Assembly (NCBI GenBank): GCA_001542995.1
Contig: LFLA01000018.1
Span: forward strand, 161,501-225,500
From: Nitrospina sp. LS_NOB
Lineage (GTDB): Bacteria; Nitrospinota; Nitrospinia; Nitrospinales; VA-1
Reading direction: 5' to 3'
DNA length: 64,000 nucleotides
Position numbers and translations under genes: made by a program. This document shows positions 47,139-56,302 of the stretch, piece by piece. The notes beneath the pieces were generated by a model. The model had not been told where the DNA came from and ran no database searches. It saw nothing but the letters and a program-made list of their open reading frames with translations. The first letter of the stretch is position 1. Every line of letters begins with the position of its first letter.

Positions 47139-48530
47139 ATGAGTTCCATTCTGGTTGCGGACGATGAAAAAAGCTTGCGGGACTTCATGGTCATTATGCT
47201 TGAAGAGGAAGGTTATCAGGTTGTCACCGCTCCCAGTGTCGAAAAAGCTATCAAGCTGATTCGTGAAAATAACTTTGGTCTGGTTCTGACCGATATCCGC
47301 ATGGGGCGCTCCAATGGTATAGATGTTTTGGATGCGGCCCGGAATGCCCTGCCCGATACCCCCGTTGTGATGATGACGGCTTATGCTTCTGCAGAAACTG
47401 CTGTGACCGCCATGAAAAAGGGTGCCTACGATTATATTTCCAAGCCATTCAAAATCGAAGATATTCAGTTGATCGTCAAGAACGCTTTAGAAAAGCGAAA
47501 ACTTTCTACGGAAAACCGGTTTTTAAAAACCGCATTGAATGACCGTTTTCAGATTTCAAATGTCATAGGAAAGTCCGGTGCGATACAGAAAATATTTGAT
47601 CTGGTGGAAAAGGTTGCCCAGAGCAAAGCAACCGTATTGATCACTGGCGAAAGTGGTACGGGCAAGGAGCTCATCGCGAAAGCCATCCACTTTAATGGTA
47701 ATAGAAAAAATTATCCCTTTGTCTCCATCAATTGTGGAGCCATGCCGGAAAACCTTCTTGAAAGTGAATTGCTCGGGCATGAAAAAGGAGCGTTCACTAG
47801 TGCTGATTCCCTGAAATTGGGGTTGATGGAATCTGCCAATAAGGGTTCATTCTTTTTTGATGAAGTGGGCGAGGCTCCTTTGTCAATCCAGGTCAAACTG
47901 CTGCGTGTTCTGCAGGAGAATGAAATCATGCGATTGGGCGGCACCAAGTCTATTCCTGTGGACTTGAGAATCATTGCGGCGACCAATAGCAACCTTTCGG
48001 AATTAGTGGAGAAGAAATCCTTCCGTGAAGATTTGTATTACCGGTTAAATGTCATCCCTATTCATCTTCCTCCTTTGAGAGAACGCAAGGAGGATATTCC
48101 AGATCTGGTTGAATTTTTTCTCAATAAGTATAATGCCCGGCACAATAAAACCTATATTAACGGCATAGATCCGGATGCCTTGAAAGTTTTTGAGTGGTAT
48201 CCATGGCCGGGCAATGTGAGAGAACTGGAAAATGTCATTGAAAGGGCAGTCGTTCTGGAAACAGAGGAAAGGATTCGCAAAACCAGCTTGCCGGATGAAC
48301 TACTAGGTCAATTTTCTCCTGATAAAATACAGGTTCCTGGGCTCGAGCAGAGTGATATTGACCTGGAAAAAACTCTGGATCAAATCGAAAAGAAAATGAT
48401 AGCCAATGCCCTGATGCGCTCTGATGGCATTATTAACAAGGCGGCAGAAAAATTGAATCTTAGTTTTCGCTCAATGAGGTATCGGATTGAAAAGCATAAA
48501 TTAAAAGATAAATCAAAAAATGATGATTAA
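47139..48530 (+). CDS. Sigma-54-dependent response regulator (NtrC/PilR family) with GAFTSA variant
   Basis: 463 residues. The receiver domain has phosphoacceptor Asp52 (LTDIRMG). The AAA+ domain has Walker A GESGTGKE (170-177) and the sigma-54 contact loop reading GAFTSA (217-222) instead of GAFTGA, then FFDEVGEAP. The Fis-type C-terminal HTH is NKAAEKLNLSFRSMRYRIEK, close to PilR. It activates sigma-54 promoters after phosphorylation. No histidine kinase adjoins it; the next gene overlaps it by 11 bases. Confidence 0.93.
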   Translation: MSSILVADDEKSLRDFMVIMLEEEGYQVVTAPSVEKAIKLIRENNFGLVLTDIRMGRSNGIDVLDAARNALPDTPVVMMTAYASAETAVTAMKKGAYDYISKPFKIEDIQLIVKNALEKRKLSTENRFLKTALNDRFQISNVIGKSGAIQKIFDLVEKVAQSKATVLITGESGTGKELIAKAIHFNGNRKNYPFVSINCGAMPENLLESELLGHEKGAFTSADSLKLGLMESANKGSFFFDEVGEAPLSIQVKLLRVLQENEIMRLGGTKSIPVDLRIIAATNSNLSELVEKKSFREDLYYRLNVIPIHLPPLRERKEDIPDLVEFFLNKYNARHNKTYINGIDPDALKVFEWYPWPGNVRELENVIERAVVLETEERIRKTSLPDELLGQFSPDKIQVPGLEQSDIDLEKTLDQIEKKMIANALMRSDGIINKAAEKLNLSFRSMRYRIEKHKLKDKSKNDD

Positions 48531-50556
48531 TAGGAATTCAAAAATCGATTTGAGAACAGTTAGAATTAATTTTATTTTGCTTTGTCTGTTTATCATTTGC
48601 GGACTGGCCTATGCTGGGCCTGAAGAAAATGTTTCCGGAAATGGCAGAATAGAGCAGACCATTCCTGATTTTCAGGAGGATCCTTTCTTGCAGGCCGAGT
48701 ACCTGTTCCATTCGGGAGATTTTCTCGGTGCCAAGCCGTTTTATCACGACTATTTATCGCTAAATCCATCAGGAAAAAGAAGTCATCAGGCGTTATTTCG
48801 TCTTGGTCGTATAGATCAGTCAAGCCGCTCTTATTCCACGGCCATCCGTTTTTATCAAATTCTTTTGCAGAGTTTTTCGGGTTCTCTTTTCGCAAATTCA
48901 GCGAGATTCAACATGGCCGTCTGCCATTATGAACTGGCGAATTATGACCGCGCGGAATCCTTGTTTAAAATGGTTTTACGATCATCTCCGGATAAAAAGC
49001 GTAAATGGAAGATTATGATTAACTTGGCCAGGATTGACGGTGGCCGGATGGATTATGAAAAAGCTTTTACCAAGTTGAAACAAGTCCATGGTCAGATTGA
49101 GAACAAAGAAATTCGTCAACACGCAGTCGAGGTAGCTGAAAACCTGATTAATGAAAAACTTGGGACGGCCCAGGTCTCAGCATTGATTCGGAAGTTAGGC
49201 AATGGTTTTCCGGTAGACCTTCTAATGTTGAGAAAAATTTCTTCTTTCAGGGAAGTCAGGGATATTGCCGGCTACATGGCAAACCTTGAGAAGTTCATCG
49301 CAAATTTTCCCACCCATTCTCGTAAAGCTGAAGTGGAGAATTGGTTAAACCAGATTAAGGTAGATACTGGATCGAAAATTAAAATAGGCGTGGTTCTTCC
49401 CTTGACCGGTAAACTTGCACTGACAGGGCAAAGGGTGCTGCAAGGAATTCAATTGGCAGTGAATCAGCTTCCTTTCCAGGCTCGTGAAAAACTGGCGCTG
49501 GAGGTGAGGGATTCGGGCCACCAGTTGCCGATGAATGAAATTATAGCTGAATTGTCTGGATTGCCTAATGTTGTAGGTATCATTGGGCCCTTGTTAAGCG
49601 ATGAGGTCAAAGTTGCCGGTGAGGTTGCTCGGCATTATCGAATCCCCATATTTTCACCCACAGCCTCAACTCAGGGACTGGTGGATTTGAATCCATTTAT
49701 ATTCCGCAATGCCTTGACTCGGGAGATTCAGGCTAAATTCCTGGCGCAGTATTCTGTCAACACTCTCCAGTTGAGAAGATTTGCTGTTCTTCATCCTTTT
49801 GAACCTTTTGGATTGGAATTGAAAGATATTTTCATCAGCGAAGTGGAGTCCTTGGGTGGAGAGGTGGTTGCAGTTGCTGGATATGAACGCACCCAAAACG
49901 ATTTTAAAAAACAGATTTTGGAACTAGGGGGTGTCGAAGATGATGCCTTGGAAAAGATTGCTCGCGAATTATTGTTGAGCGAGGGTGTGACACAGGACTT
50001 CAGTGATGCATCTGTTTTATCTCGGCCAATGCTTGATATGGGGCATTGGTCGGAGAATGATATTGAAAAATTGAAAGTGTCGCTGGAGTTGAGTTATGAC
50101 GCGATTTTTATTCCCGGGGTCTACGATAAAGTGGGTCTGATCATTCCACAATTGGCTTTTTATAATGTCAATAATATTACCTTGCTGGGAGCAAATGGCT
50201 GGAACTCCCCCGAACTGGTCAAAATAGGGGGAAAATATTTGAAGACGGTTTATTTTGTTGATGGTTACTATCCCGATTCTCACCAGATAGAGGTAAGAAA
50301 ATTTGTTGAGGATTTTAAAACCAATTTTGGTGAAGAGCCTGCCTACTTGTCGGCTCAGGCTTTTGATGCGGCAAACATAGTCATAAAAAATATTCTTGCA
50401 GGTGTGGATAACCGAATCAAACTGAAGGAAAGCTTAAAAACCGTTAAAAACTTTCCCGGTGTTACAGGAAAGACCACCTTGCTTCCATCCGGAGATTCTG
50501 AGAAAATTATTTTTGCGTTGACGGTAAAAAGAAAAAAAATTGTTCAGCAAAACTAG
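48520..50556 (+). CDS. Exported TPR plus periplasmic-binding-fold protein, LpoA-like PBP activator candidate
   Basis: 678 residues (start ATG 48520 or 48523). A signal peptide ends near residue 32 (IICGLAYAG). TPR-like helices span about 55-215 (AEYLFHSGDFLGAKPFYHDY, RAESLFKMVLRSSP). A type I periplasmic-binding domain fills about 290-678 (KIGVVLPLTGKLALTGQRVL, VVGIIGPLLSDEV, YLSAQAFDAANI). This layout is that of E. coli LpoA and of Leu/Ile/Val-binding-like proteins. The next gene, convergent 12 bases away, is PBP1A, the LpoA partner in enteric bacteria. Confidence 0.85.
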   Translation: MMINRNSKIDLRTVRINFILLCLFIICGLAYAGPEENVSGNGRIEQTIPDFQEDPFLQAEYLFHSGDFLGAKPFYHDYLSLNPSGKRSHQALFRLGRIDQSSRSYSTAIRFYQILLQSFSGSLFANSARFNMAVCHYELANYDRAESLFKMVLRSSPDKKRKWKIMINLARIDGGRMDYEKAFTKLKQVHGQIENKEIRQHAVEVAENLINEKLGTAQVSALIRKLGNGFPVDLLMLRKISSFREVRDIAGYMANLEKFIANFPTHSRKAEVENWLNQIKVDTGSKIKIGVVLPLTGKLALTGQRVLQGIQLAVNQLPFQAREKLALEVRDSGHQLPMNEIIAELSGLPNVVGIIGPLLSDEVKVAGEVARHYRIPIFSPTASTQGLVDLNPFIFRNALTREIQAKFLAQYSVNTLQLRRFAVLHPFEPFGLELKDIFISEVESLGGEVVAVAGYERTQNDFKKQILELGGVEDDALEKIARELLLSEGVTQDFSDASVLSRPMLDMGHWSENDIEKLKVSLELSYDAIFIPGVYDKVGLIIPQLAFYNVNNITLLGANGWNSPELVKIGGKYLKTVYFVDGYYPDSHQIEVRKFVEDFKTNFGEEPAYLSAQAFDAANIVIKNILAGVDNRIKLKESLKTVKNFPGVTGKTTLLPSGDSEKIIFALTVKRKKIVQQN

Positions 50557-50568
50557 CAGCCAACTGAA

Positions 50569-52962
50569 TCAAAAGGTGTCTTCAAAGGAATCTCCCAGAA
50601 AAGGTTCTTCATTGTCTGGGAGGTGATCCTGTAAGAAAATTTCGAACTCGGAGCCGGGCTCGTCGAACGTAGCCGGCTCTCCTGCTTCTGGCTGGATTCT
50701 TAAATACTGAATATCCCTTGGAGCTTGAAAATTAGTGATGGGCTTATTTACAAGAGCCTCCTGCATGAATTGTAGCCAGATGGGTATGGCAGTGCGAGAT
50801 CCCGTTTCATTTCTTCCTAAAGATCCATCCTTGTCTTTACCGACCCAAACCCCGGTTACCAAATCAGGTGTGTAGCCCATGAACCAGGCATCCACGTAAT
50901 TATTAGTGGTGCCTGTTTTTCCTGCTACAGGTCGATTAAGTACCCTAACTTTTTTTCCGGTTCCGTGTTCCACAACACTTTGCAATAAACTTGTGATGGT
51001 ATAAGCGACACCTGGCGCAATCGGCTGGGTGATTTCGGGAGTGGAAGTGTATAGAATTTCTCCTTTACGGTTTTGAATATTTCTGATTGCGTTGGGTTTG
51101 ATCAGGGTTCCGTTATTGGCAAATGCCGAATAGGCAGAAGTGAGTTGGAAAAGTGTTAAACCCGATGATCCCAGAGAAATGGACAGGTTGGGTTCCAGTT
51201 TGCTTGAGATTCCCAAACTCTTTGCCAGCCTGATGGTCCCCTTTATTCCAATATTTTGCATGAGTTTGACCGTCACCACATTGCGGGAGTGGGTGAGGGC
51301 GGTTCTCAGTGATGTTGGTCCATAAAATTTTTCCTCGAAATTCACCGGTTTCCATTGGTCAAAAGCATTTTCCTTTTCTTTAAATATTATCGGCGAGTCT
51401 ATGATGATGCTGGCAGGGGAAAAACCTTCTTTGATGGCCGCGGCATAAATGATGGGTTTGAAGGCGGAGCCGGGTTGCCGAATGGCTTGTACGGCTCGGT
51501 TAAACTGGCTCTTGGAGAAGTTATAACCTCCGACCATTGCTTTCAAATGGCCGGTTTTAGGATCCAGGCTTACCAGACTGCCTTCCACATCCGGCTCTTG
51601 CTCGAGAGCCAGCGACCAGCCTCCATTTTTAATCCTGAGTGGTTTTACTAAAATCAAATCTCCCGGAGCAAGAGCCTGGCTTGGCCTTCTGATTTTTTCC
51701 CACCTTCCATCAAGCCGAGTGTTGGGAGGCCGTGCCCAATTCATATCGAGAATATCAATGGTCCCAAAATCGAGCCCTAAAAGAACCTCTACCTGTTTTT
51801 CATCCACCGACCAAACAACACCTTTGATAATACTGCCTTCTGTGATGCTTTGACCCTCTTCAAATTGGTTCATTTTGATAAGAGATTTCTGGATGGCCAA
51901 TTCTCCTTTGGATAAATACAGGGTACCTAACGGGCCTCGATATCCATATCGTTTGTCTGCGATTCTTAAATTTTCTTTGATAGCTCTCTGAGCGGATTCC
52001 TGTAAATCAATATCGAGAGTGGTATAAACTTTTAAACCGCCGCGATAAAGTTTGGTGCTGCCATATTTCTCTTCAAGAAATTGCCGTATATGTTCCACAA
52101 AATAAGGAGCCCTGTTGAGCATGGAGGTGACTTCACCCAGATGAAACCCTTCATTCAGGGCCTGTTTTTTTTCTTCTCGGGTGATGAAGGAGAGGTAGGC
52201 CATTCTGCGGATAGTATGGTTTCTTCTTTTTCGACCACGCTCCGGATCCTTATAAGGCGAGTAGTGATTGGGGGCTTTAGGAAGACTGGCAATCAGGGCG
52301 CACTCCGCTATGGTTAAAGCAGCAACACCTTTGCCAAAATAGGTGTGGGCGGCGGCTTCCACACCGTAACTGCCATGGCCGTAATAAATCTGGTTGAGAT
52401 ACATTTCAAGTATATGATCCTTAGTGAAAACCAGTTCCAGTCTGACAGCTAGAATGGCTTCCTTGATTTTTCGGGGTAATGTGCGTTCGCGAGATAAAAA
52501 TAGTGTTTTGGACAATTGCTGGGTGATGGTGCTTCCACCTTCAACCACATGTCCGGCCTTCAGGTTTGTGATAAAAGCCCTGAAAATAGCTTTCGGGTCA
52601 ATGCCAAAGTGATAGTAGAAGTTAGAGTCCTCAACCGCTAGAGTGGCCTGCTTCAAGGCTAGGGGAATATTCTCAAGCGGGATCATGATGCGCTTTTCTA
52701 TATAAAACTCGGCGATTTTTTCATTCCCATCCGAATAAATCTGGGTAATGGTGCTGGGGTGATAATTTTTCAATTCACGGACATCGGGAAGGCCCTGAGA
52801 ATAGTGGAAATATATAAAGCCTGCTCCGACAAAGCCTGCGACCAAACAAAAAAGGGTGATGGAATAAAACGTGATAAAGAAAATCTTTCCAAACCTGGAA
52901 CGTTCTTTTTTCTTTTTTAGTTTGGTGGGTTTCTGGTTTTTCAGTGATTTTTTCATGGTCAA
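50569..52962 (-). CDS. Class A penicillin-binding protein 1A
   Basis: 797 residues. A basic cytoplasmic N-terminus (KLKKKKERSRFGK) and one membrane span (about 27-50) precede a GT51 glycosyltransferase domain (VEDSNFYYHFGIDPKAI, STITQQLSKTLFLSRERTLP). An OB-like insert follows, then the transpeptidase with SxxK in QPGSAFKPIIYAAAI, SRN and KTGTTNNYVDAWFMGYT. The C-terminal tail is acidic. It polymerises and crosslinks peptidoglycan. ponA/mrcA are the usual names. Confidence 0.94.
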   Translation of the reverse strand: MTMKKSLKNQKPTKLKKKKERSRFGKIFFITFYSITLFCLVAGFVGAGFIYFHYSQGLPDVRELKNYHPSTITQIYSDGNEKIAEFYIEKRIMIPLENIPLALKQATLAVEDSNFYYHFGIDPKAIFRAFITNLKAGHVVEGGSTITQQLSKTLFLSRERTLPRKIKEAILAVRLELVFTKDHILEMYLNQIYYGHGSYGVEAAAHTYFGKGVAALTIAECALIASLPKAPNHYSPYKDPERGRKRRNHTIRRMAYLSFITREEKKQALNEGFHLGEVTSMLNRAPYFVEHIRQFLEEKYGSTKLYRGGLKVYTTLDIDLQESAQRAIKENLRIADKRYGYRGPLGTLYLSKGELAIQKSLIKMNQFEEGQSITEGSIIKGVVWSVDEKQVEVLLGLDFGTIDILDMNWARPPNTRLDGRWEKIRRPSQALAPGDLILVKPLRIKNGGWSLALEQEPDVEGSLVSLDPKTGHLKAMVGGYNFSKSQFNRAVQAIRQPGSAFKPIIYAAAIKEGFSPASIIIDSPIIFKEKENAFDQWKPVNFEEKFYGPTSLRTALTHSRNVVTVKLMQNIGIKGTIRLAKSLGISSKLEPNLSISLGSSGLTLFQLTSAYSAFANNGTLIKPNAIRNIQNRKGEILYTSTPEITQPIAPGVAYTITSLLQSVVEHGTGKKVRVLNRPVAGKTGTTNNYVDAWFMGYTPDLVTGVWVGKDKDGSLGRNETGSRTAIPIWLQFMQEALVNKPITNFQAPRDIQYLRIQPEAGEPATFDEPGSEFEIFLQDHLPDNEEPFLGDSFEDTF

Positions 52963-53047
52963 TCGTTATAACGTCAAGCGGGGAACAGGCTGGTAAAAAC
53001 GGGTGGTCGTTGCATGAGCGAAAAGGGTCGAAAAATATCGATAAAAA

Positions 53048-53470
53048 TTATTTTGGCGGCAAGCGGCCTTCTTCCAGATCCAGAAGGTCGACCCAGGTGT
53101 TGATATCTGTTCTCGAGGGATCAATCTTGTCACGGGTTTCATAAAAATATTTCAGTCGATCCTCAGAGCCAGGTCTTCGCTCAAGAATCTGATCATTGAT
53201 GAAATCGAACTCTGAGGCTTTTTTGTTTTTTAATGTTTCTTTGGACCACGCGCTGATTTCGTCATCTCCACAATCCATGGTCTTTGTGGCGAATTCGTCA
53301 GAGTCGATACGCAGGAAATTGAGGATAATTTTATCGAGTGGGCAGGGGTAAATATAGTCCGCGATCTGGTCTTCTTTAAAGGACCGGGCTTTATCGATCA
53401 TTCGTGCTAATTGCACCAACCCAGCCATTTTTTCTTTTGGGCTGCGTGGATAGGCTCTTGATAGATCCAT
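53048..53470 (-). CDS. DUF5069 family protein
   Basis: 140 residues. The N-terminus LSRAYPRSPKEKMAGLVQLA, then RMIDKARS, followed by YIYPCPLDKIILNFLRID matches my recollection of the DUF5069 family, a small soluble protein of unknown function. There is no signal or membrane segment. It lies 8 bases downstream of the LRR protein gene, so the two are probably cotranscribed. Confidence 0.75.
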   Translation of the reverse strand: MDLSRAYPRSPKEKMAGLVQLARMIDKARSFKEDQIADYIYPCPLDKIILNFLRIDSDEFATKTMDCGDDEISAWSKETLKNKKASEFDFINDQILERRPGSEDRLKYFYETRDKIDPSRTDINTWVDLLDLEEGRLPPK

Positions 53471-53478
53471 TTTACGAT

Positions 53479-53973
53479 TCAGTCGAGCCTGAGACGGCTC
53501 ACTCTCCTAAAATTTTTTGAGGATTTGATGGCTTTAGAGCCAGCTTCTCCAATCCGGTTGCGAAAGAGGTCTAATGTAGTCAGGTTTATAAGGGTTTCTG
53601 ATTGTGCCAGGTATTGTGCTCCCTGTTCGCCTATACGGTTGAATTTTAAAATTAATTGTTCCAGTTTGACCAAATTGGGTGCCTGGGCTAAGGACTGCGC
53701 TCCTGCTTCGGTTATATTATTGGATTTCAAATTTAACGATTTCAGGTTTTTTATGTAAGGGGACTGGCAAAGCACTGCTAAACCTTGGTCGCTGATATTA
53801 TTTTCACCCAAATCCAGATGGGTCACTTCGGCTAAAATTTCCATTTCTGACAGGCGAATGATTTCATCATCGCCCAGCTTTTTGTTTTCCAGCCCAAGGC
53901 TGACATCCGCAACCCCTCTTTCCATTTTTTCGGAAACCAGCTTGTCTAAATCAATAATTTTCTCTTCGGGCAT
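53479..53973 (-). CDS. Leucine-rich repeat protein (ribonuclease-inhibitor-type repeats)
   Basis: 164 residues from ATG 53973. The frame is open to 54057 and other starts (54033, 54057) are possible, none with a strong ribosome site. About four repeats of 27-30 residues follow the LxxLxLxxNxI pattern: VTHLDLGENNISDQGLAVL, LKSLNLKSNNITEAGAQSL, LEQLILKFNRIGEQGAQYL and LTTLDLFRNRIGEAGSKAI. No catalytic domain is attached. It is probably a protein-binding scaffold in the cytoplasm. Role unknown. Confidence 0.8.
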   Translation of the reverse strand: MPEEKIIDLDKLVSEKMERGVADVSLGLENKKLGDDEIIRLSEMEILAEVTHLDLGENNISDQGLAVLCQSPYIKNLKSLNLKSNNITEAGAQSLAQAPNLVKLEQLILKFNRIGEQGAQYLAQSETLINLTTLDLFRNRIGEAGSKAIKSSKNFRRVSRLRLD

Positions 53974-54168
53974 AAAAAAGTTCAGGCGAAAAAAATCATT
54001 AAATACAATGCTTTGCTCATTACAGCTTATCATAAACTTATTGCTGGGTCGGGTCAAATTTAACGATATTTATTTATCCGATTGGGTCAATAAATATGCT
54101 AAATTAAATGAAACCTGATTCAGTATTTTTTGAGGTAATTGGAAACTTAACATTAAAGGAGTTTTGAT

Positions 54169-54549
54169 ATGCGAACTATACTTTCAGTTGTTTTTGCCTT
54201 ATTTCTGATTTCTGTGCCTCTCACAGCTGTTGCTGCTGAAGGGCCTATGTCTGTTGCTGCTGAAGGGCCTATGTCGCTTCCGGCAGGATCTAATTCCGGC
54301 GCTGATATGCACAACAAAGCTGGAATTAAGAATTGGAATGAGGGCAATATCAAGGGGGCGTTAAAACATTTCCAGGAAGCCAGTGCGGAAGATGGCTCCC
54401 TGGCGGAAACACATTTTAATGAAGCGGTATCTTTGGATAAACTGGGTGATCATGGCGCGGCGACCATGCATTTTAAAGCAGCAAAAAAACACGCCAAGGG
54501 AAATAAAGCGATTCTGGACTCTCCCATTTTAAATGGGCATTTGCGCTAG
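54169..54549 (+). CDS. Small exported TPR-like protein
   Basis: 126 residues with a signal peptide (about 1-22, ending TAVAAEG). After it comes a duplicated AAEGPMS unit, then a TPR-like helix pair (GIKNWNEGNIKGALKHFQEA, ETHFNEAVSLDKLGDHGAAT). It would act in the periplasm as a binding module. AAAGGAG lies before the ATG, and a strong terminator follows. No family beyond TPR. Confidence 0.78.
   Translation: MRTILSVVFALFLISVPLTAVAAEGPMSVAAEGPMSLPAGSNSGADMHNKAGIKNWNEGNIKGALKHFQEASAEDGSLAETHFNEAVSLDKLGDHGAATMHFKAAKKHAKGNKAILDSPILNGHLR
54227..54274 (+). repeat. Perfect 24-bp tandem duplication inside the TPR protein gene
   Basis: CTGTTGCTGCTGAAGGGCCT plus ATGT occurs twice in a row (54227-54250 and 54251-54274). 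It keeps the frame and duplicates eight residues at the signal-peptide cleavage region (AAEGPMSV type). It is a young, possibly variable-number repeat. Confidence 0.9.
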
Positions 54550-54578
54550 CTGTAAGGCAACTTGAAGTACTTTCGATT

Positions 54579-54612
54579 CGGGAACCCGGAAATACCGGGT
54601 TCCCGTTTTATT
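54579..54612 (+). terminator. Intrinsic terminator
   Basis: CGGGAACCCGG-AAATA-CCGGGTTCCCG is an 11-bp perfect stem followed by TTTTATTTT. It ends the TPR protein transcript. Confidence 0.93.
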
Positions 54613-54754
54613 TTCTGAAGTTAGGGTGAGCTTTTAAAGGCGGGTATTTATATAAGAAGCAGGATTAGCGGAGAGGTACTAAATTCCTGTCAATTCAGCT
54701 GTTATTTTGTTAGACTGGCATCCAAATCAGATCAGCCAAAAGGAGAAAAAGCTT

Positions 54755-55195
54755 ATGATGGGAATAGGTTTTCCAGAGTTAATGGTAATCTTGGTCATTA
54801 TCATGATCATTTTTGGAGCCGGAAAGCTCCCAGAGATTGGTTCGGCATTTGGAAGAAGTATCAAAAACTTTAAAAGCTCCATGAAAGAGGCCGAAGAACT
54901 GGAATCAGAGTCCGCTACTGAAACCGCTGAAGCACCCGTAGCTGCAGAAGGGACAAGCGAAAGCACCGAGGCTAGTGAAGGGGCTAGTGAGCCCAAAAAA
55001 GAGGCAAAGAAAGCCGCCAAAAAAGAAACGGACCTGATTGAGGAAGCGGCGAAAGAGATCAGAGAAAACCGCATTGGGACCATTCATACCAAGCATGACG
55101 GTCTGGTTCAGCAGGGAGATGTCTTCACCACTTCCCTGGGCCGCACTCCAGGTGGAAGAGGGCGTGACCGAGGGGTTAGTCGAGATACCTTTTAA
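54755..55195 (+). CDS. tatA: Twin-arginine translocase subunit TatA/TatB
   Basis: 146 residues from ATG 54755, 9 bases after AGGAG. One membrane span ([20 protein letters not shown]) is followed by [20 protein letters not shown], the TatA signature hinge and amphipathic helix. The tail is long and charged, with repeated S/E/A and K/A segments, and ends in an R/G-rich piece. It forms the pore for folded proteins. tatC is not in the window. Short TatA are 60-90 residues, so the tail is unusual. Confidence 0.9.
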   Translation: MMGIGFPELMVILVIIMIIFGAGKLPEIGSAFGRSIKNFKSSMKEAEELESESATETAEAPVAAEGTSESTEASEGASEPKKEAKKAAKKETDLIEEAAKEIRENRIGTIHTKHDGLVQQGDVFTTSLGRTPGGRGRDRGVSRDTF

Positions 55196-55428
55196 GGGAT
55201 TAACCCCTGTCGTCGAGGGAATCTGCCTGCAGTCGATAGGGCTTTTCCCTCCTAACGTCCCACCATCTCCAGACCTGTTCCCTCCTTTGCGTACCAGCGA
55301 AACAGTCATAGAAAAACCCCAACGCTTTGAATATCAAATTAAACCGCCTTCCTCAATTGCCAAACCTGTTTGCTGTATGATAGGTAGGGAAAACCTGATT
55401 GATGAATGTGTAGTTGGCTAGGGCTTCA
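55196..55428. other. Gene-poor stretch after tatA
   Basis: A frame open from 55038 to 55421 continues through here with a somewhat protein-like C-terminal half ([19 protein letters not shown], later FEYQIKPPSSIAKPVC). It overlaps tatA in another frame and has no start signal, so it may be a remnant. No hairpin with a T tract is seen. Confidence 0.3.
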
Positions 55429-55882
55429 ATGGTGTTCATGCAATGCGTGGTGCTTTTTACTCTTTTAGTATTATTCGGGTGTAGCCCGAGCAAAGAAAAA
55501 GCGGAAACTGGAGAAGAAAGGGAAGCTGTTTCCGGTATAAAAACCCCGGTGTTGGTTAAAAAAGCATTGCAGATTGTGGCCTCTGGAAGAGTACTCTTCC
55601 CCGACGAATCAATGAAATGACAACGATGGTCGATGTTAAAAGCTCCGACTTAACTTTGACTTATTTTTACGTTTAGAGGACCCACCTTTTGGGGAAATAG
55701 ATGGAGATGATTTTTATGAGCAAATGGCGGGGCAATTGACCCATAGTCTTTGCAATGAAGAGAAGGTGCTTTCTAATTTAAAAAAAGGAGTTACCTACGC
55801 CTACAATTATCAGGATAATGATGGCTCAATCATTGCTGAAATAGATTTCACTATCAATGATTGCGAAGATGCAGAGGGATGA
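55429..55882 (+). pseudogene. Lipoprotein gene broken by two single-base frameshifts
   Basis: ATG 55429 starts a lipoprotein signal with lipobox LFGC. The frame continues to GRVLFPDES, then stops at 55618. In the next frame NEMTTMVDVKSSDLTLTY follows at once, stopping at 55675. The third frame picks up LRLEDPPFGEIDGDDFYEQM and runs through QLTHSLCNEEKVLSNLKKG and DNDGSIIAEIDFTINDC to TGA 55880-55882. Adding one A near 55610 and one T in the T5 run at 55664-55668 gives one coherent chain of about 151 residues. Both sites are homopolymeric. Either a recent pseudogene or assembly error. The family is unknown. Confidence 0.8.
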
Positions 55883-55963
55883 AAAGAAACTTTTTCTCTT
55901 CAACGTTACTTTGAAGAGAAATTATTAATCATTCAAGCTGACTGAAACGAAAGAGGAGACAAC

Positions 55964-56260
55964 ATGCTGGAGATTCAATGCACCCAGTGCAAGGCTTTTA
56001 TAGCCCGTTACAGGGGATCTGGGGAATTGGTCTGGCTCTACCTCGATCGGGTCGTCAAGCCTGCGTCATTGGCAAAACTCAAGTCAGCGGCAAACAAAGC
56101 CGATCTGCCCATATTGATTTGTCATGAGTGCGGTCGTCGCATTGGGACACCTGCGGTTCGTGAAGAGGGCCGACTTGCCTATCGCATGTCCAAAGGTTCT
56201 TTTAAGCGGAAGGGTGTTGTGAAGGCCATGACCACAAGCCCGCATACAAGTTGGAAGTGA
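55964..56260 (+). CDS. Small zinc-ribbon-like protein
   Basis: 98 residues. Two Cys pairs, CTQC near residue 6 and CHEC near residue 53, could bind one zinc. Sequences between are basic and beta-like (FIARYRGSGELVWLYLDRVV). GAAAGAGGAG precedes the ATG. No partner is implied by neighbours. A zinc-ribbon role is inference from the cysteines. Confidence 0.75.
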   Translation: MLEIQCTQCKAFIARYRGSGELVWLYLDRVVKPASLAKLKSAANKADLPILICHECGRRIGTPAVREEGRLAYRMSKGSFKRKGVVKAMTTSPHTSWK

Positions 56261-56302
56261 CTTTTGGTCAATCTCCTTTTGTCATTTTTCAGTTTGCTGA
56301 TT

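Noticed and set aside
55038-55421. 127-codon frame overlapping tatA
   Set aside because: It overlaps tatA in another frame, lacks a ribosome site and has no family motif. The C-terminal half might be a remnant, but the evidence is too thin.
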